DNA of 64,000 nt from Litoditis marina (taxonomy: Eukaryota; Nematoda; Chromadorea; Rhabditida; Rhabditidae): NCBI GenBank assembly GCA_964036275.1, contig CAXIWQ010000095.1, positions 248,001-312,000 on the forward strand, in the 5' to 3' direction. Positions 38,701-51,382 of this stretch are shown here, one piece after another. Under the pieces are notes generated by a model that was not told the origin of the DNA, did not search any database, and worked only from the letters and a program-made list of their open reading frames with translations. How positions within the stretch are numbered: the first letter of the stretch is position 1; every line of letters begins with the position of its first letter. The position numbers and the translations under genes were made by a program.

Positions 38701-41700
38701 GGTTTTTGTAGCTGGGAGCAACAGACTTGATAGCCGTATGAACTTTTCTCTGTAGCTGCAAGCCAACAAGTCGATAACCGCGATAATTCGTATTTTGTGG
38801 CTGTGCGCCACAGAATAGATTGTCGTATTAGGTTTTTGTAGCTGCGAGCAACAGATTTGATAGCCGTATGAACTGTTCTTTGTAGCTGCAAGGCAAAGAG
38901 TGGATAACCGCGTTAATTCGTATTTTGTGGCTGTGCGCCACAGAATAGATAGTCGTATTAGGTTTTTGTAGCTGGGAGCAACATATTTGATAGCCGTATA
39001 ACCTTTTTCCTGTAGCTGCACGGCAAAGAGTCAATAACCGCGTTAATTTGTCTTTTGTGGCTGTGCGCCACAGAATATAAAGTCGTATTAGGTTTTTGTA
39101 GCTGGGAGCAACAGACTTGATAGCCGTATGAACTTTTTTCTGTAGCTGCAAGGCAAAGAGGTAATAACCGCGTTAATTTGTCTTTTGTGGCTGTGCGCCA
39201 CAGAATAGATTGTCGTATCAGGTTTTTGTAGCTGGGAGCAACAGACTTGATAGCCGTATGAACTTTTTTCTGTAGCTGCAAGGCAAAGAGGTAATAACCG
39301 CGTTAATTTGTCTTTTGTGGCTGTGCGCCACAGAATATAAAGTCGTATTAGGTTTTCGTAGCTGGGAGCAACAGACTTGATAGCCGTATGAACTTTTTTC
39401 TGTAGCTGCAAGGCAAAGAGGTAATAACCGCGTTAATTTGTCTTTTGTGGCTGTGCGCCACAGAATAGATTGTCGTATCAGGTTTTTGTAGCTGGGAGCA
39501 ACAGACTTGATAGCCGTATGAACTTTTCTCTGTAGCTGCAAGCCAACAAGTCGATAACCGCGATATTTCGTGTTTTGTGGCTGTGCGCCACAGAATATAA
39601 AGTCGTATTAGGTTTTCGTAGCTGGGAGCAACAGACTTGATAGCCGTATGATTTTTTTTTCTGTAGCTGCAAGGCAAAGAGTCAATAACCGCGTTAATTT
39701 GTCTTTTGTGGCTGTGCGCCACAGAATATAAAGTCGTATTAGGTTTTCGTAGCTGGGAGCAACAGACTTGATAGCCGTATGAACTTTTTTCTGTAGCTGC
39801 AAGGCAAAGAGGTAATAACCGCGTTAATTTGTCTTTTGTGGCTGTGCGCCACAGAATAGATTGTCGTATCAGGTTTTTGTAGCTGGGAGCAACAGACTTG
39901 ATAGCCGTATGAACTTTTCTCTGTAGCTGCAAGCCAACAAGTCGATAACCGCGATATTTCGTGTTTTGTGGCTGTGCGCCACAGAATATAAAGTCGTATT
40001 AGGTTTTCGTAGCTGGGAGCAACAGACTTGATAGCCGTATGATTTTTTTTTCTGTAGCTGCAAGGCAAAGAGTCAATAACCGCGTTAATTTGTCTTTTGT
40101 GGCTGTGCGCCACAGAATAGATTGTCGTATTAGGTTTTTGTAGCTGGGAGCAACAGATTTGATAGCCGTATGAAATATTCTCTGTAACTGCGAGGCAAAG
40201 AGTCAATAACCGCGTTAATTCGTCTTTTGTGGCTGTGCGCCACAGAATATATAGTCGTATTAGGTTTTTGTAGCTGGGAGCAACAGACTTGCTAGCCGTA
40301 TGAACTGTTCTCTGTAGCTGCAAGGCAAAGAGTCGATAACCGCGTTAATTCGTGTTTTGTGGCTGTGCGCCACAGAATATAAAGTCGTATTAGGTTTTCG
40401 TAGCTGGGAGCAACAGACTTGATAGCCGTATGATTTTTTTCCTGTAGCTGCACGGCAAAGAGTCAATAACCGCGTTAATTTGTCTTTTGTGGCTGTGCGC
40501 CACAGAATATAAATTCGTATTAGGTTTTCGTAGCTGGGAGCAACAGACTTGATAGCCGTATGAACTTTTTTCTGTAGCTGCAAGGCAAAGAGGTAATAAC
40601 CGCGTTAATTTGTCTTTTGTGGCTGTGCGCCACAGAATAGATTGTCGTATCAGGTTTTTGTAGCTGGGAGCAACAGACTTGATAGCCGTATGAACTTTTC
40701 TCTGTAGCTGCAAGCCAACAAGTCGATAACCGCGATATTTCGTGTTTTGTGGCTGCGCGCCACAGAATATAAAGTCGTATTAGGTTTTCGTAGCTGGGAG
40801 CAACAGACTTGATAGCCGTATGATTTTTTTTCTGTAGCTGCAAGGCAAAGAGTCAATAACCGCGTTAATTTGTCTTTTGTGGCTGTGCGCCACAGAATAG
40901 ATTGTCGTATTAGGTTTTTGTAGCTGGGAGCAACAGATTTGATAGCCGTATGAAATATTTTCTGTAACTGCGAGGCAAAGAGTCAATAACCGCGTTAATT
41001 CGTCTTTTGTGGCTGTGCGCCACAGAATATATAGTCGTATTAGGTGTTTGTAGCTGGGAGCAACAGACTTGATAGCCGTATGAACTGTTCTCTGTAGCTG
41101 CAAGGCAAAGAGTCGATAACCGCGTTAATTCGTATTTTGTGGCTGTGCGCCACAGAATAGATAGTCGTATTAGGTTTTTTTAGCTGGGAGCAACATACTT
41201 GATAGCCGTATAACCTTTTTCCTGTAGCTGCACGGCAAAGAGTCAATAACCGCGTTAATTTGTCTTTTGTGGCTGTGCGCCACAGAATATAAAGTCGTAT
41301 TAGGTTTTCGTAGCTGGGAGCAACAGACTTGATAGCCGTATGAATTTTTTCTGTAGCTGCAAGGCAAAGAGGTAATAACCGCGTTAATTTGTCTTTTGTG
41401 GCTGTGCGCCACAGAATAGATTGTCGTATCAGGTTTTTGTAGCTGGGAGCAACAGACTTGATAGCCGTATGAACTTTTCTCTGTAGCTGCAAGCCAACAA
41501 GTCGATAACCGCGATAATTCGTATTTTGTGGCTGTGCGCCACAGAATAGATTGTCGTATTAGGTTTTTGTAGCTGGGAGCAACAGACTTGATAGCCGTAT
41601 GAACTTTTCTCTGTAGCTGCAAGCCAACAAGTCGATAACCGCGATAATTCGTATTTTGTGGCTGTGCGCCACAGAATAGACAGTCGTATTAGGTTTTTGT

Positions 41701-44700
41701 AGCTGGGAGCAACATATTTGATAGCCGTATAACCTTTTTCCTGTAGCTGCACGGCAAAGAGTCAATAACCGCGTTAATTTGTCTTTTGTGGCTGTGCGCC
41801 ACAGAATATAAAGTCGTATTAGGTTTTTGTAGCTGGGAGCAACAGACTTGATAGCCGTATGAACTTTTTTCTGTAGCTGCAAGGCAAAGAGGTAATAACC
41901 GCATTAATTTGTCTTTTGTGGCTGTGCGCCACAGAATATATAGTCGTATTAGGTTTTTGTAGCTGGGAGCAACAGACTTGATAGCCGTATGAACTGTTCT
42001 CTGTAGCTGCAAGGCAAAGAGTCGATAACCGCGTTAATTCGTATTTTGTGGCTGTGCGCCACAGAATAGATAGTCGTATTAGGTTTTTGTAGCTGGGAGC
42101 AACATATTTGATAGCCGTATAACCTTTTTCCTGTAGCTGCACGGCAAAGAGTCAATAACCGCGTTAATTTGTCTTTTGTGGCTGTGCGCCACAGAATATA
42201 AAGTCGTATTAGGTTTTTGTAGCTGGGAGCAACAGACTTGATAGCCGTATGAACTTTTTTCTGTAGCTGCAAGGCAAAGAGGTAATAACCGCGTTAATTC
42301 GTCTTTTGTGGCTGTGCGCCACAGAATATATAGTCGTATTAGGTTTTTGTAGCTGGGAGCAACAGACTTGATAGCCGTATGAACTGTTCTCTGTAGCTGC
42401 AAGGCAAAGAGTCGATAACCGCGTTAATTCGTATTTTGTGGCTGTGCGCCACAGAATAGATAGTCGTATTAGGTTTTTTTAGCTGGGAGCAACATACTTG
42501 ATAGCCGTATAACCTTTTTCCTGTAGCTGCACGGCAAAGAGTCAATAACCGCGTTAATTTGTCTTTTGTGGCTGTGCGCCACAGAATATAAAGTCGTATT
42601 AGGTTTTCGTAGCTGGGAGCAACAGACTTGATAGCCGTATGAATTTTTTTCTGTAGCTGCAAGGCAAAGAGGTAATAACCGCGTTAATTTGTCTTTTGTG
42701 GCTGTGCGCCACAGAATAGATTGTCGTATCAGGTTTTTGTAGCTGGGAGCAACAGACTTGATAGCCGTATGAACTTTTCTCTGTAGCTGCAAGCCAACAA
42801 GTCGATAACCGCGATAATTCGTATTTTGTGGCTGTGCGCCACAGAATAGATTGTCGTATTAGGTTTTTGTAGCTGGGAGCAACAGACTTGATAGCCGTAT
42901 AAACTTTTTTCTGTAGCTGCAAGGCAAAGAGGTAATAACCGCGTTAATTTGTCTTTTGTGACTGTGCGCCACAGAATATAAAGTCGTATTAGGTTTTCGT
43001 AGCTGGGAGCAACAGACTTGATAGCCGTATGAACTTTTTTCTGTAGCTGCAAGGCAAAGAGTCAATAACCGCGTTAATTTGTCTTTTGTGGCTGTGCGCC
43101 ACAGAATATAAAGTCGTATTAGGTTTTTGTAGCTGGGAGCAACAGACTTGATAGCCGTATGAACTTTTCTCTGTAGCTGCAAGCCAACAAGTCGATAACC
43201 GCGATATTTCGTGTTTTGTGGCTGTGCGCCACAGAATATAAAGTCGTATTAGGTTTTCGTAGCTGGGAGCAACAGACTTGATAGCCGTATGATTTTTTTT
43301 CTGTAGCTGCAAGGCAAAGAGTCAATAACCGCGTTAATTTGTCTTTTGTGGCTGTGCGCCACAGAATAGATTGTCGTATTAGGTTTTTGTAGCTGGGAGC
43401 AACAAATTTGATAGCCGTATGAAATATTTTCTGTAACTGCGAGGCAAAGAGTCAATAACCGCGTTAATTCGTCTTTTGTGGCTGTGCGCCACAGAATATA
43501 TAGTCGTATTAGGTGTTTGTAGCTGGGAGCAACAGACTTGATAGCCGTATGAACTGTTCTCTGTAGCTGCAAGGCAAAGAGTCGATAACCGCGTTAATTC
43601 GTATTTTGTGGCTGTGCGCCACAGAATAGATAGTCGTATTAGGTTTTTTTAGCTGGGAGCAACATACTTGATAGCCGTATAACCTTTTTCCTGTAGCTGC
43701 ACGGCAAAGAGTCAATAACCGCGTTAATTTGTCTTTTGTGGCTGTGCGCCACAGAATATAAAGTCATATTAGGTTTTCGTAGCTGGGAGCAACAGACTTG
43801 ATAGCCGTATGAATTTTTTTCTGTAGCTGCAAGGCAAAGAGGTAATAACCGCGTTAATTTGTCTTTTGTGGCTGTGCGCCACAGAATAGATTGTCGTATC
43901 AGGTTTTTGTAGCTGGGAGCAACAGACTTGATAGCCGTATGAACTTTTCTCTGTAGCTGCAAGCCAACAAGTCGATAACCGCGATAATTCGTATTTTGTG
44001 GCTGTGCGCCACAGAATAGATTGTCGTATTAGGTTTTTGTAGCTGCGAGCAACAGATTTGATAGCCGTATGAACTGTTCTTTGTAGCTGCAAGGCAAAGA
44101 GTGGATAACCGCGTTAATTCGTATTTTGTGGCTGTGCGCCACAGAATAGATAGTCGTATTAGGTTTTTGTAGCTGGGAGCAACATATTTGATAGCCGTAT
44201 AACCTTTTTCCTGTAGCTGCACGGCAAAGAGTCAATAACCGCGTTAATTTGTCTTTTGTGGCTGTGCGCCACAGAATATAAAGTCGTATTAGGTTTTTGT
44301 AGCTGGGAGCAACAGACTTGATAGCCGTATGAACTTTTTTCTGTAGCTGCAAGGCAAAGAGGTAATAACCGCGTTAATTTGTCTTTTGTGGCTGTGCGCC
44401 ACAGAATAGATTGTCGTATCAGGTTTTTGTAGCTGGGAGCAACAGACTTGATAGCCGTATGAACTTTTTTCTGTAGCTGCAAGGCAAAGAGGTAATAACC
44501 GCGTTAATTTGTCTTTTGTGGCTGTGCGCCACAGAATATAAAGTCGTATTAGGTTTTCGTAGCTGGGAGCAACAGACTTGATAGCCGTATGAACTTTTTT
44601 CTGTAGCTGCAAGGCAAAGAGGTAATAACCGCGTTAATTTGTCTTTTGTGGCTGTGCGCCACAGAATAGATTGTCGTATCAGGTTTTTGTAGCTGGGAGC

Positions 44701-45554
44701 AACAGACTTGATAGCCGTATGAACTTTTCTCTGTAGCTGCAAGCCAACAAGTCGATAACCGCGATATTTCGTGTTTTGTGGCTGTGCGCCACAGAATATA
44801 AAGTCGTATTAGGTTTTCGTAGCTGGGAGCAACAGACTTGATAGCCGTATGATTTTTTTTTCTGTAGCTGCAAGGCAAAGAGTCAATAACCGCGTTAATT
44901 TGTCTTTTGTGGCTGTGCGCCACAGAATATAAAGTCGTATTAGGTTTTCGTAGCTGGGAGCAACAGACTTGATAGCCGTATGAACTTTTTTCTGTAGCTG
45001 CAAGGCAAAGAGGTAATAACCGCGTTAATTTGTCTTTTGTGGCTGTGCGCCACAGAATAGATTGTCGTATCAGGTTTTTGTAGCTGGGAGCAACAGACTT
45101 GATAGCCGTATGAACTTTTCTCTGTAGCTGCAAGCCAACAAGTCGATAACCGCGATATTTCGTGTTTTGTGGCTGTGCGCCACAGAATATAAAGTCGTAT
45201 TAGGTTTTCGTAGCTGGGAGCAACAGACTTGATAGCCGTATGATTTTTTTTTCTGTAGCTGCAAGGCAAAGAGTCAATAACCGCGTTAATTTGTCTTTTG
45301 TGGCTGTGCGCCACAGAATAGATTGTCGTATTAGGTTTTTGTAGCTGGGAGTAACAGATTTGATAGCCGTATGAAATATTCTCTGTAACTGCGAGGCAAA
45401 GAGTCAATAACCGCGTTAATTCGTCTTTTGTGGCTGTGCGCCACAGAATATATAGTCGTATTAGGTTTTTGTAGCTGGGAGCAACAGACTTGCTAGCCGT
45501 ATGAACTGTTCTCTGTAGCTGCAAGGCAAAGAGTCGATAACCGCGTTAATTCGT
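35153..45554. repeat. 5,201 bp (40-monomer) tandem duplication, near-identical copies
   Basis: Copy 1 is about 35,153-40,353 and copy 2 about 40,354-45,554. Rare variants and T-tract lengths agree at a fixed 5,201 bp offset, for example AAAGTCATATT (38,560 and 43,761), GAGTGGATAACC (38,898 and 44,099), GTGACTGTGCG (37,758 and 42,959) and the shortened GAATTTTTTCTG (36,142 and 41,343). I found only three mismatches: 40,441 and 40,453 (CCTG and CACGG in copy 2, against TCTG and CAAGG near 35,240 and 35,252) and 45,352 (T against C at 40,151). Each copy consists of sub-units of about 2,469, 1,691 and 1,041 bp. Confidence 0.9.
40340..40455 (+). repeat. Hybrid monomers at the 5,201 bp junction
   Basis: To the left the sequence follows 45,541-45,553 (GCGTTAATTCGT). 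From about 40,353 it follows the monomer at 35,152 (GTTTTGTGG preceded in that monomer by GATATTTCGT). About 90 bp further on, 40,441-40,453 reads CCTGTAGCTGCAC, typical of the TAACCTTTTTCCTG variant, inside a monomer that otherwise matches 35,180-35,310. The first change looks like the crossover point; the second is a patch of at most ~13 bp of the kind gene conversion leaves. Confidence 0.6.
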
Positions 45555-46409
45555 ATTTTGTGGCTGTGCGCCACAGAATAGATAGTCGTATTAGGTTTTT
45601 TTAGCTGGGAGCAACATACTTGATAGCCGTATAACCTTTTTCCTGTAGCTGCACGGCAAAGAGTCAATAACCGCGTTAATTTGTCTTTTGTGGCTGTGCG
45701 CCACAGAATATAAAGTCGTATTAGGTTTTCGTAGCTGGGAGCAACAGACTTGATAGCCGTATGAATTTTTTTCTGTAGCTGCAAGGCAAAGAGGTAATAA
45801 CCGCGTTAATTTGTCTTTTGTGGCTGTGCGCCACAGAATAGATTGTCGTATCAGGTTTTTGTAGCTGGGAGCAACAGACTTGATAGCCGTATGAACTTTT
45901 CTCTGTAGCTGCAAGCCAACAAGTCGATAACCGCGATAATTCGTATTTTGTGGCTGTGCGCCACAGAATAGATTGTCGTATTAGGTTTTTGTAGCTGGGA
46001 GCAACAGATTTGATAGCCGTATGAACTGTTCTTTGTAGCTGCAAGGCAAAGAGTCGATAACCGCGTTAATTCGTATTTTGTGGCTGTGCGCCACAGAATA
46101 GATAGTCGTATTAGGTTTTTGTAGCTGGGAGCAACATATTTGATAGCCGTATAACCTTTTTCCTGTAGCTGCACGGCAAAGAGTCAATAACCGCGTTAAT
46201 TTGTCTTTTGTGGCTGTGCGCCACAGAATATAAAGTCGTATTAGGTTTTTGTAGCTGGGAGCAACAGACTTGATAGCCGTATGAACTTTTTTCTGTAGCT
46301 GCAAGGCAAAGAGGTAATAACCGCGTTAATTTGTCTTTTGTGGCTGTGCGCCACAGAATAGATTGTCGTATCAGGTTTTTGTAGCTGGGAGCAACAGACT
46401 TGATAGCCG

Positions 46410-49273
46410 TATGAACTTTTTTCTGTAGCTGCAAGGCAAAGAGGTAATAACCGCGTTAATTTGTCTTTTGTGGCTGTGCGCCATAGGATATAGAGTCGTA
46501 TTAGGTTTTTGTAGCCATGAGCAACAGACTTGATAGCCGTATAAACTTTTTTCTGTAGCTGCAAGGCAAAGAGTCGATAACCGCGTTATATCGTATTTTG
46601 TGGCTGTGTGCCACAGAATAGATAGTTGTATTGGGTTTTTCTAGCTGGGAGCAACATACTTGATAGCCATATAAACTTTTTTCTGTAGCTGCACGGCAAA
46701 GAGTCAATAACCGCGTTAATTTGTCTTTTGTGGCTGTGCGCAACAGAATATAAAGTCGTATTAGGTTTTTGTAGCTGGGAGCAACAGACTTGATAGCCGT
46801 ATAAACTTTTTTTCTGTAGCTGCAAGGCAAAGAGGTAATCACCGCGTTAATTTGTCTTTTGTGGCTGTGCGCCACAGAATAGATTGTCGTATCAGGTTTT
46901 TGTAGCTGGGAGCAACAGACTTGATAGCCGTATAAACTTTTTTTCTGTAGCTGCAAGCCAACAAGTCGATAACCGCGATAATTCGTATTTTGTGGCTGTG
47001 CGCCACAGAATAGATTGTCGTATTAGGTTTTTGTAGCTGGGAGCAACAGATTTGATAGCCGTATGAACTGTTCTTTGTAGCTGCAAGGCAAAGAGTCGAT
47101 AACCGCGTTAATTCGTATTTTGTGGCTGTGCGCCACAGAATAGATAGTCGTATTAGGTTTTTGTAGCTGGGAGCAACATATTTGATAGCCGTATAACCTT
47201 TTTTCTGTAGCTGCACGGCAAAGAGTCAATAACCGCGTTAATTTGTCTTTTGTGGCTGTGCGCCACAGAATATAAAGACGTATTAGGTTTTTGTAGCTGG
47301 GAGCAACAGACTTGATAGCCGTATGAACTTTTTTCTGTAGCTGCAAGGCAAAGAGGTAATAACCGCGTTAATTTGTCTTTTGTGGCTGTGCGCCACAGAA
47401 TAGATTGTCGTATCAGGTTTTTGTAGCTGGGAGCAACAGACTTGATAGCCGTATGAACTTTTTTCTGTAGCTGCAAGGCAAAGAGGTAATAACCGCGTTA
47501 ATTTGTCTTTTGTGGCTGTTCGCCATAGGATATAAAGTCGTATTAGGTTTTTGTAGCCATGAGCAACAGACTTGATAGCCGTTTAAACTTTTTTCTGTAG
47601 CTGCAAGGCAAACAGTCGATAACCGCGTTATATCGTATTTTGTGGCTGTGTGCCACAGAATAGATAGTTGTATTGGGTTTTTCTAGCTGGGAGCAACATA
47701 CTTGATAGCCATATAAACTTTTTTCTGTAGCTGCACGGCAAAGAGTCAATAACCGCGTTAATTTGTCTTTTGTGGCTGTGCGCCACAGAATATAAAGTCG
47801 TATTAGGTTTTTGTAGCTGGGAGCAACATACTTGATAGCCGTATGAACTTTTTTCTGTAGCTGCAAGGCAAAGAGGTAATAACCGCGTTAATTTGTCTTT
47901 TGTGGCTGTGCGCCATAGGATATAGAGTCGTATTAGGTTTTTGTAGCCATGAGCAACAGACTTGATAGCCGTATAAACTTTTTTCTGTAGCTGCAAGGCA
48001 AAGAGTCGATAACCGCGTTATATCGTATTTTGTGGCTGTGTGCCACAGAATAGATAGTTGTATTGGGTTTTTCTAGCTGGGAGCAACATACTTGATAGCC
48101 ATATAAACTTTTTTCTGTAGCTGCACGGCAAAGAGTCAATAACCGCGTTAATTTGTCTTTTGTGGCTGTGCGCAACAGAATATAAAGTCGTATTAGGTTT
48201 TTGTAGCTGGGAGCAACAGACTTGATAGCCGTATAAACTTTTTTTCTGTAGCTGCAAGGCAAAGAGGTAATCACCGCGTTAATTTGTCTTTTGTGGCTGT
48301 GCGCCACAGAATAGATTGTCGTATCAGGTTTTTGTAGCTGGGAGCAACAGACTTGATAGCCGTATAAACTTTTTTTCTGTAGCTGCAAGCCAACAAGTCG
48401 ATAACCGCGATAATTCGTATTTTGTGGCTGTGCGCCACAGAATAGATTGTCGTATTAGGTTTTTGTAGCTGGGAGCAACAGATTTGATAGCCGTATGAAC
48501 TGTTCTTTGTAGCTGCAAGGCAAAGAGTCGATAACCGCGTTAATTCGTATTTTGTGGCTGTGCGCCACAGAATAGATAGTCGTATTAGGTTTTTGTAGCT
48601 GGGAGCAACATATTTGATAGCCGTATAACCTTTTTTCTGTAGCTGCACGGCAAAGAGTCAATAACCGCGTTAATTTGTCTTTTGTGGCTGTGCGCCACAG
48701 AATATAAAGACGTATTAGGTTTTTGTAGCTGGGAGCAACAGACTTGATAGCCGTATGAACTTTTTTCTGTAGCTGCAAGGCAAAGAGGTAATAACCGCGT
48801 TAATTTGTCTTTTGTGGCTGTGCGCCACAGAATAGATTGTCGTATCAGGTTTTTGTAGCTGGGAGCAACAGACTTGATAGCCGTATGAACTTTTTTCTGT
48901 AGCTGCAAGGCAAAGAGGTAATAACCGCGTTAATTTGTCTTTTGTGGCTGTTCGCCATAGGATATAAAGTCGTATTAGGTTTTTGTAGCCATGAGCAACA
49001 GACTTGATAGCCGTTTAAACTTTTTTCTGTAGCTGCAAGGCAAACAGTCGATAACCGCGTTATATCGTATTTTGTGGCTGTGTGCCACAGAATAGATAGT
49101 TGTATTGGGTTTTTCTAGCTGGGAGCAACATACTTGATAGCCATATAAACTTTTTTCTGTAGCTGCACGGCAAAGAGTCAATAACCGCGTTAATTTGTCT
49201 TTTGTGGCTGTGCGCCACAGAATATAAAGTCGTATTAGGTTTTTGTAGCTGGGAGCAACATACTTGATAGCCG
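46410..49273. repeat. 1,432 bp (11-monomer) tandem duplication
   Basis: Copy 1 is about 46,410-47,841 and copy 2 about 47,842-49,273. Unusual private variants occur in both: GCGCAACAGAAT (46,739 and 48,171), GTAATCACCGCG (46,836 and 48,268), AAAGACGTATT (47,275 and 48,707), GCTGTTCGCCATAGG (47,516 and 48,948), GCCGTTTAAAC (47,578 and 49,010) and AAACAGTCG (47,610 and 49,042). The copies part at 47,843/49,275 (GTATGAAC against GTATAAAC). I saw no mismatch inside the compared stretch. Confidence 0.88.
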
Positions 49274-49304
49274 TATAAACTTTTTTCTGTAGCTGCAAGG
49301 CAAA

Positions 49305-51382
49305 GAGGTAATAACCGCGTTAATTTGTCTTTTGTGGCTGTGCGCCACAGAATATAAAGTCGTATTAGGTTTTTGTAGCTGGGAGCAACAGATTTGATAG
49401 CCGTATGAAATGTTCTCTGTAACTGCAAGGCAAAGAGTCAATAACCGCGTTAATTTGTATTTTGTGGCTGTGCGCCACAGAATATAAAGTCGTATTATGT
49501 TTTTGTAGTTGGAAGCAACAGACTTGATAGCCGTATGATTTTTTTTGTAGCTGCAAGTCAAAATGTCAATAACCGCGTTAATTCGTCTTTGTGGCTGTGC
49601 GCCTCAGAATAGATTGTCGTATTAGGTTTTTGTAGCTGGGAGCAACAGATTTGATAGCCGTATGAAATGTTCTCTGTAACTGCGAGGCAAAGAGTCAATA
49701 ACCGCGTTAATTCGTCTTTTGTGGCTGTGCGCCACAGAATATATAGTCGTATTAGGTTTTTGTAGCTGGGAGCAACAAACTTGATAGCCGTATGAACTTT
49801 TCTCTGTAGCTGCAAGCCAACAAGTCGATAACCGCGATAATTTGTATTTTGTGGCTGTGCGCCACAGAATAGATTGTCGTATTAGGTTTTTGTAGCTGGG
49901 AGCAACAGATTTGATAGCCGTATGAACTGTTCTCTGTAGCTGCAAGGCAAAGAGTACATAACCGCGTCAATTCGTATTTTGTGGCTGTGCGCCACAGAAT
50001 AGATAGTCGTATTAGGTTTTTGTAGCTGGGAGCAACATACTTGGTAGCCGTATAACCTTTTTCCTGTAGCTGCACGGCAAAGAGTCAATAACCGCGTTAA
50101 TTTGTCTTTTGTGGCTGTGCGCCACAGAATAGATTGTCGTATTAGGTTTTTGTAGCTGGGAGCAACAGATTTGATAGCCGTATGAAATATTCTCTGTAAC
50201 TGCGAGGCAAAGAGTCAATAACCGCGTTAATTCGTCTTTTGTGGCTGTGCGCCACAGAATATATAGTCGTATTAGGTTTTTGTAGCTGGGAGCAACAAAC
50301 TTGATAGCCGTATGAACTGTTCTCTGCAGCTGCAAGGCAAAGAGGTAATAACCGCGTTAATTTGTCTTTTGTGGCTGTGCGCCACAGAATATAAAGTCGT
50401 ATTAGGTTTTTGTAGCTGGGAGCAACAGATTTGATAGCCGTATGAAATGTTCTCTGTAACTGCAAGGCAAAGAGTCAATAACCGCGTTAATTTGTATTTT
50501 GTGGCTGTGCGCCACAGAATATAAAGTCGTATTATGTTTTTGTAGTTGGAAGCAACAGACTTGATAGCCGTATGATTTTTTTTTTGTAGCTGCAAGTCAA
50601 AATGTCAATAACCGCGTTAATTCGTCTTTGTGGCTGTGCGCCTCAGAATAGATTGTCGTATTAGGTTTTTGTAGCTGGGAGCAACAGATTTGATAGCCGT
50701 ATGAAATGTTCTCTGTAACTGCGAGGCAAAGAGTCAATAACCGCGTTAATTCGTCTTTTGTGGCTGTGCGCCACAGAATATATAGTCGTATTAGGTTTTT
50801 GTAGCTGGGAGCAACAAACTTGATAGCCGTATGAACTTTTCTCTGTAGCTGCAAGCCAACAAGTCGATAACCGCGATAATTTGTATTTTGTGGCTGTGCG
50901 CCACAGAATAGATTGTCGTATTAGGTTTTTGTAGCTGGGAGCAACAGATTTGATAGCCGTATGAACTGTTCTCTGTAGCTGCAAGGCAAAGAGTCGATAA
51001 CCGCGTCAATTCGTATTTTGTGGCTGTGCGCCACAGAATAGATAGTCGTATTAGGTTTTTGTAGCTGGGAGCAACATACTTGGTAGCCGTATAACCTTTT
51101 TCCTGTAGCTGCACGGCAAAGAGTCAATAACCGCGTTAATTTGTCTTTTGTGGCTGTGCGCCACAGAATAGATTGTCGTATTAGGTTTTTGTAGCTGGGA
51201 GCAACAGATTTGATAGCCGTATGAAATATTCTCTGTAACTGCGAGGCAAAGAGTCAATAACCGCGTTAATTCGTCTTTTGTGGCTGTGCGCCACAGAATA
51301 TATAGTCGTATTAGGTTTTTGTAGCTGGGAGCAACAGACTTGATAGCCGTATGAACTGTTCTCTGTAGCTGCAAGGCAAAGA
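49305..51382. repeat. 1,039 bp (8-monomer) tandem duplication
   Basis: Copy 1 is about 49,305-50,343 and copy 2 about 50,344-51,382. Both contain the ordered variants TGTAGTTGGAAGC, CAAGTCAAAATGTC, GCGCCTCAGAATAG, CAACAAACTTG and ACTTGGTAGCC. Differences include AGAGTACATAACC (49,952) against AGAGTCGATAACC (50,991) and the T-tract length after CCGTATGA. Near the junction the monomer carries CTCTGCAGCTGCAAGG (50,322), a private change. Confidence 0.82.

Larger units (their letters stand above)
24190..46405. repeat. Domain V: TTTTCGTAGC / TAACCTTTTTCC variant block with long higher-order repeats
   Basis: About 171 monomers. GGTTTTCGTAGCTGGG, TATAACCTTTTTCCTG, GCGATATTTCGTGTTTTG and GAAATATTTTCTG variants recur in fixed order. 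The CCATGAG marker monomer of domains I, III and VI is absent throughout. The GAAATATTTTCTG-type monomer recurs at 24.7, 27.5, 30.5, 32.3, 35.6, 38.0, 40.8 and 43.2 kb. This spacing outlines successive higher-order units of roughly 2.85, 2.98, 1.82, 3.24, 2.47, 2.73 and 2.47 kb. It is the most homogeneous part of the window. No gene. Confidence 0.78.
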
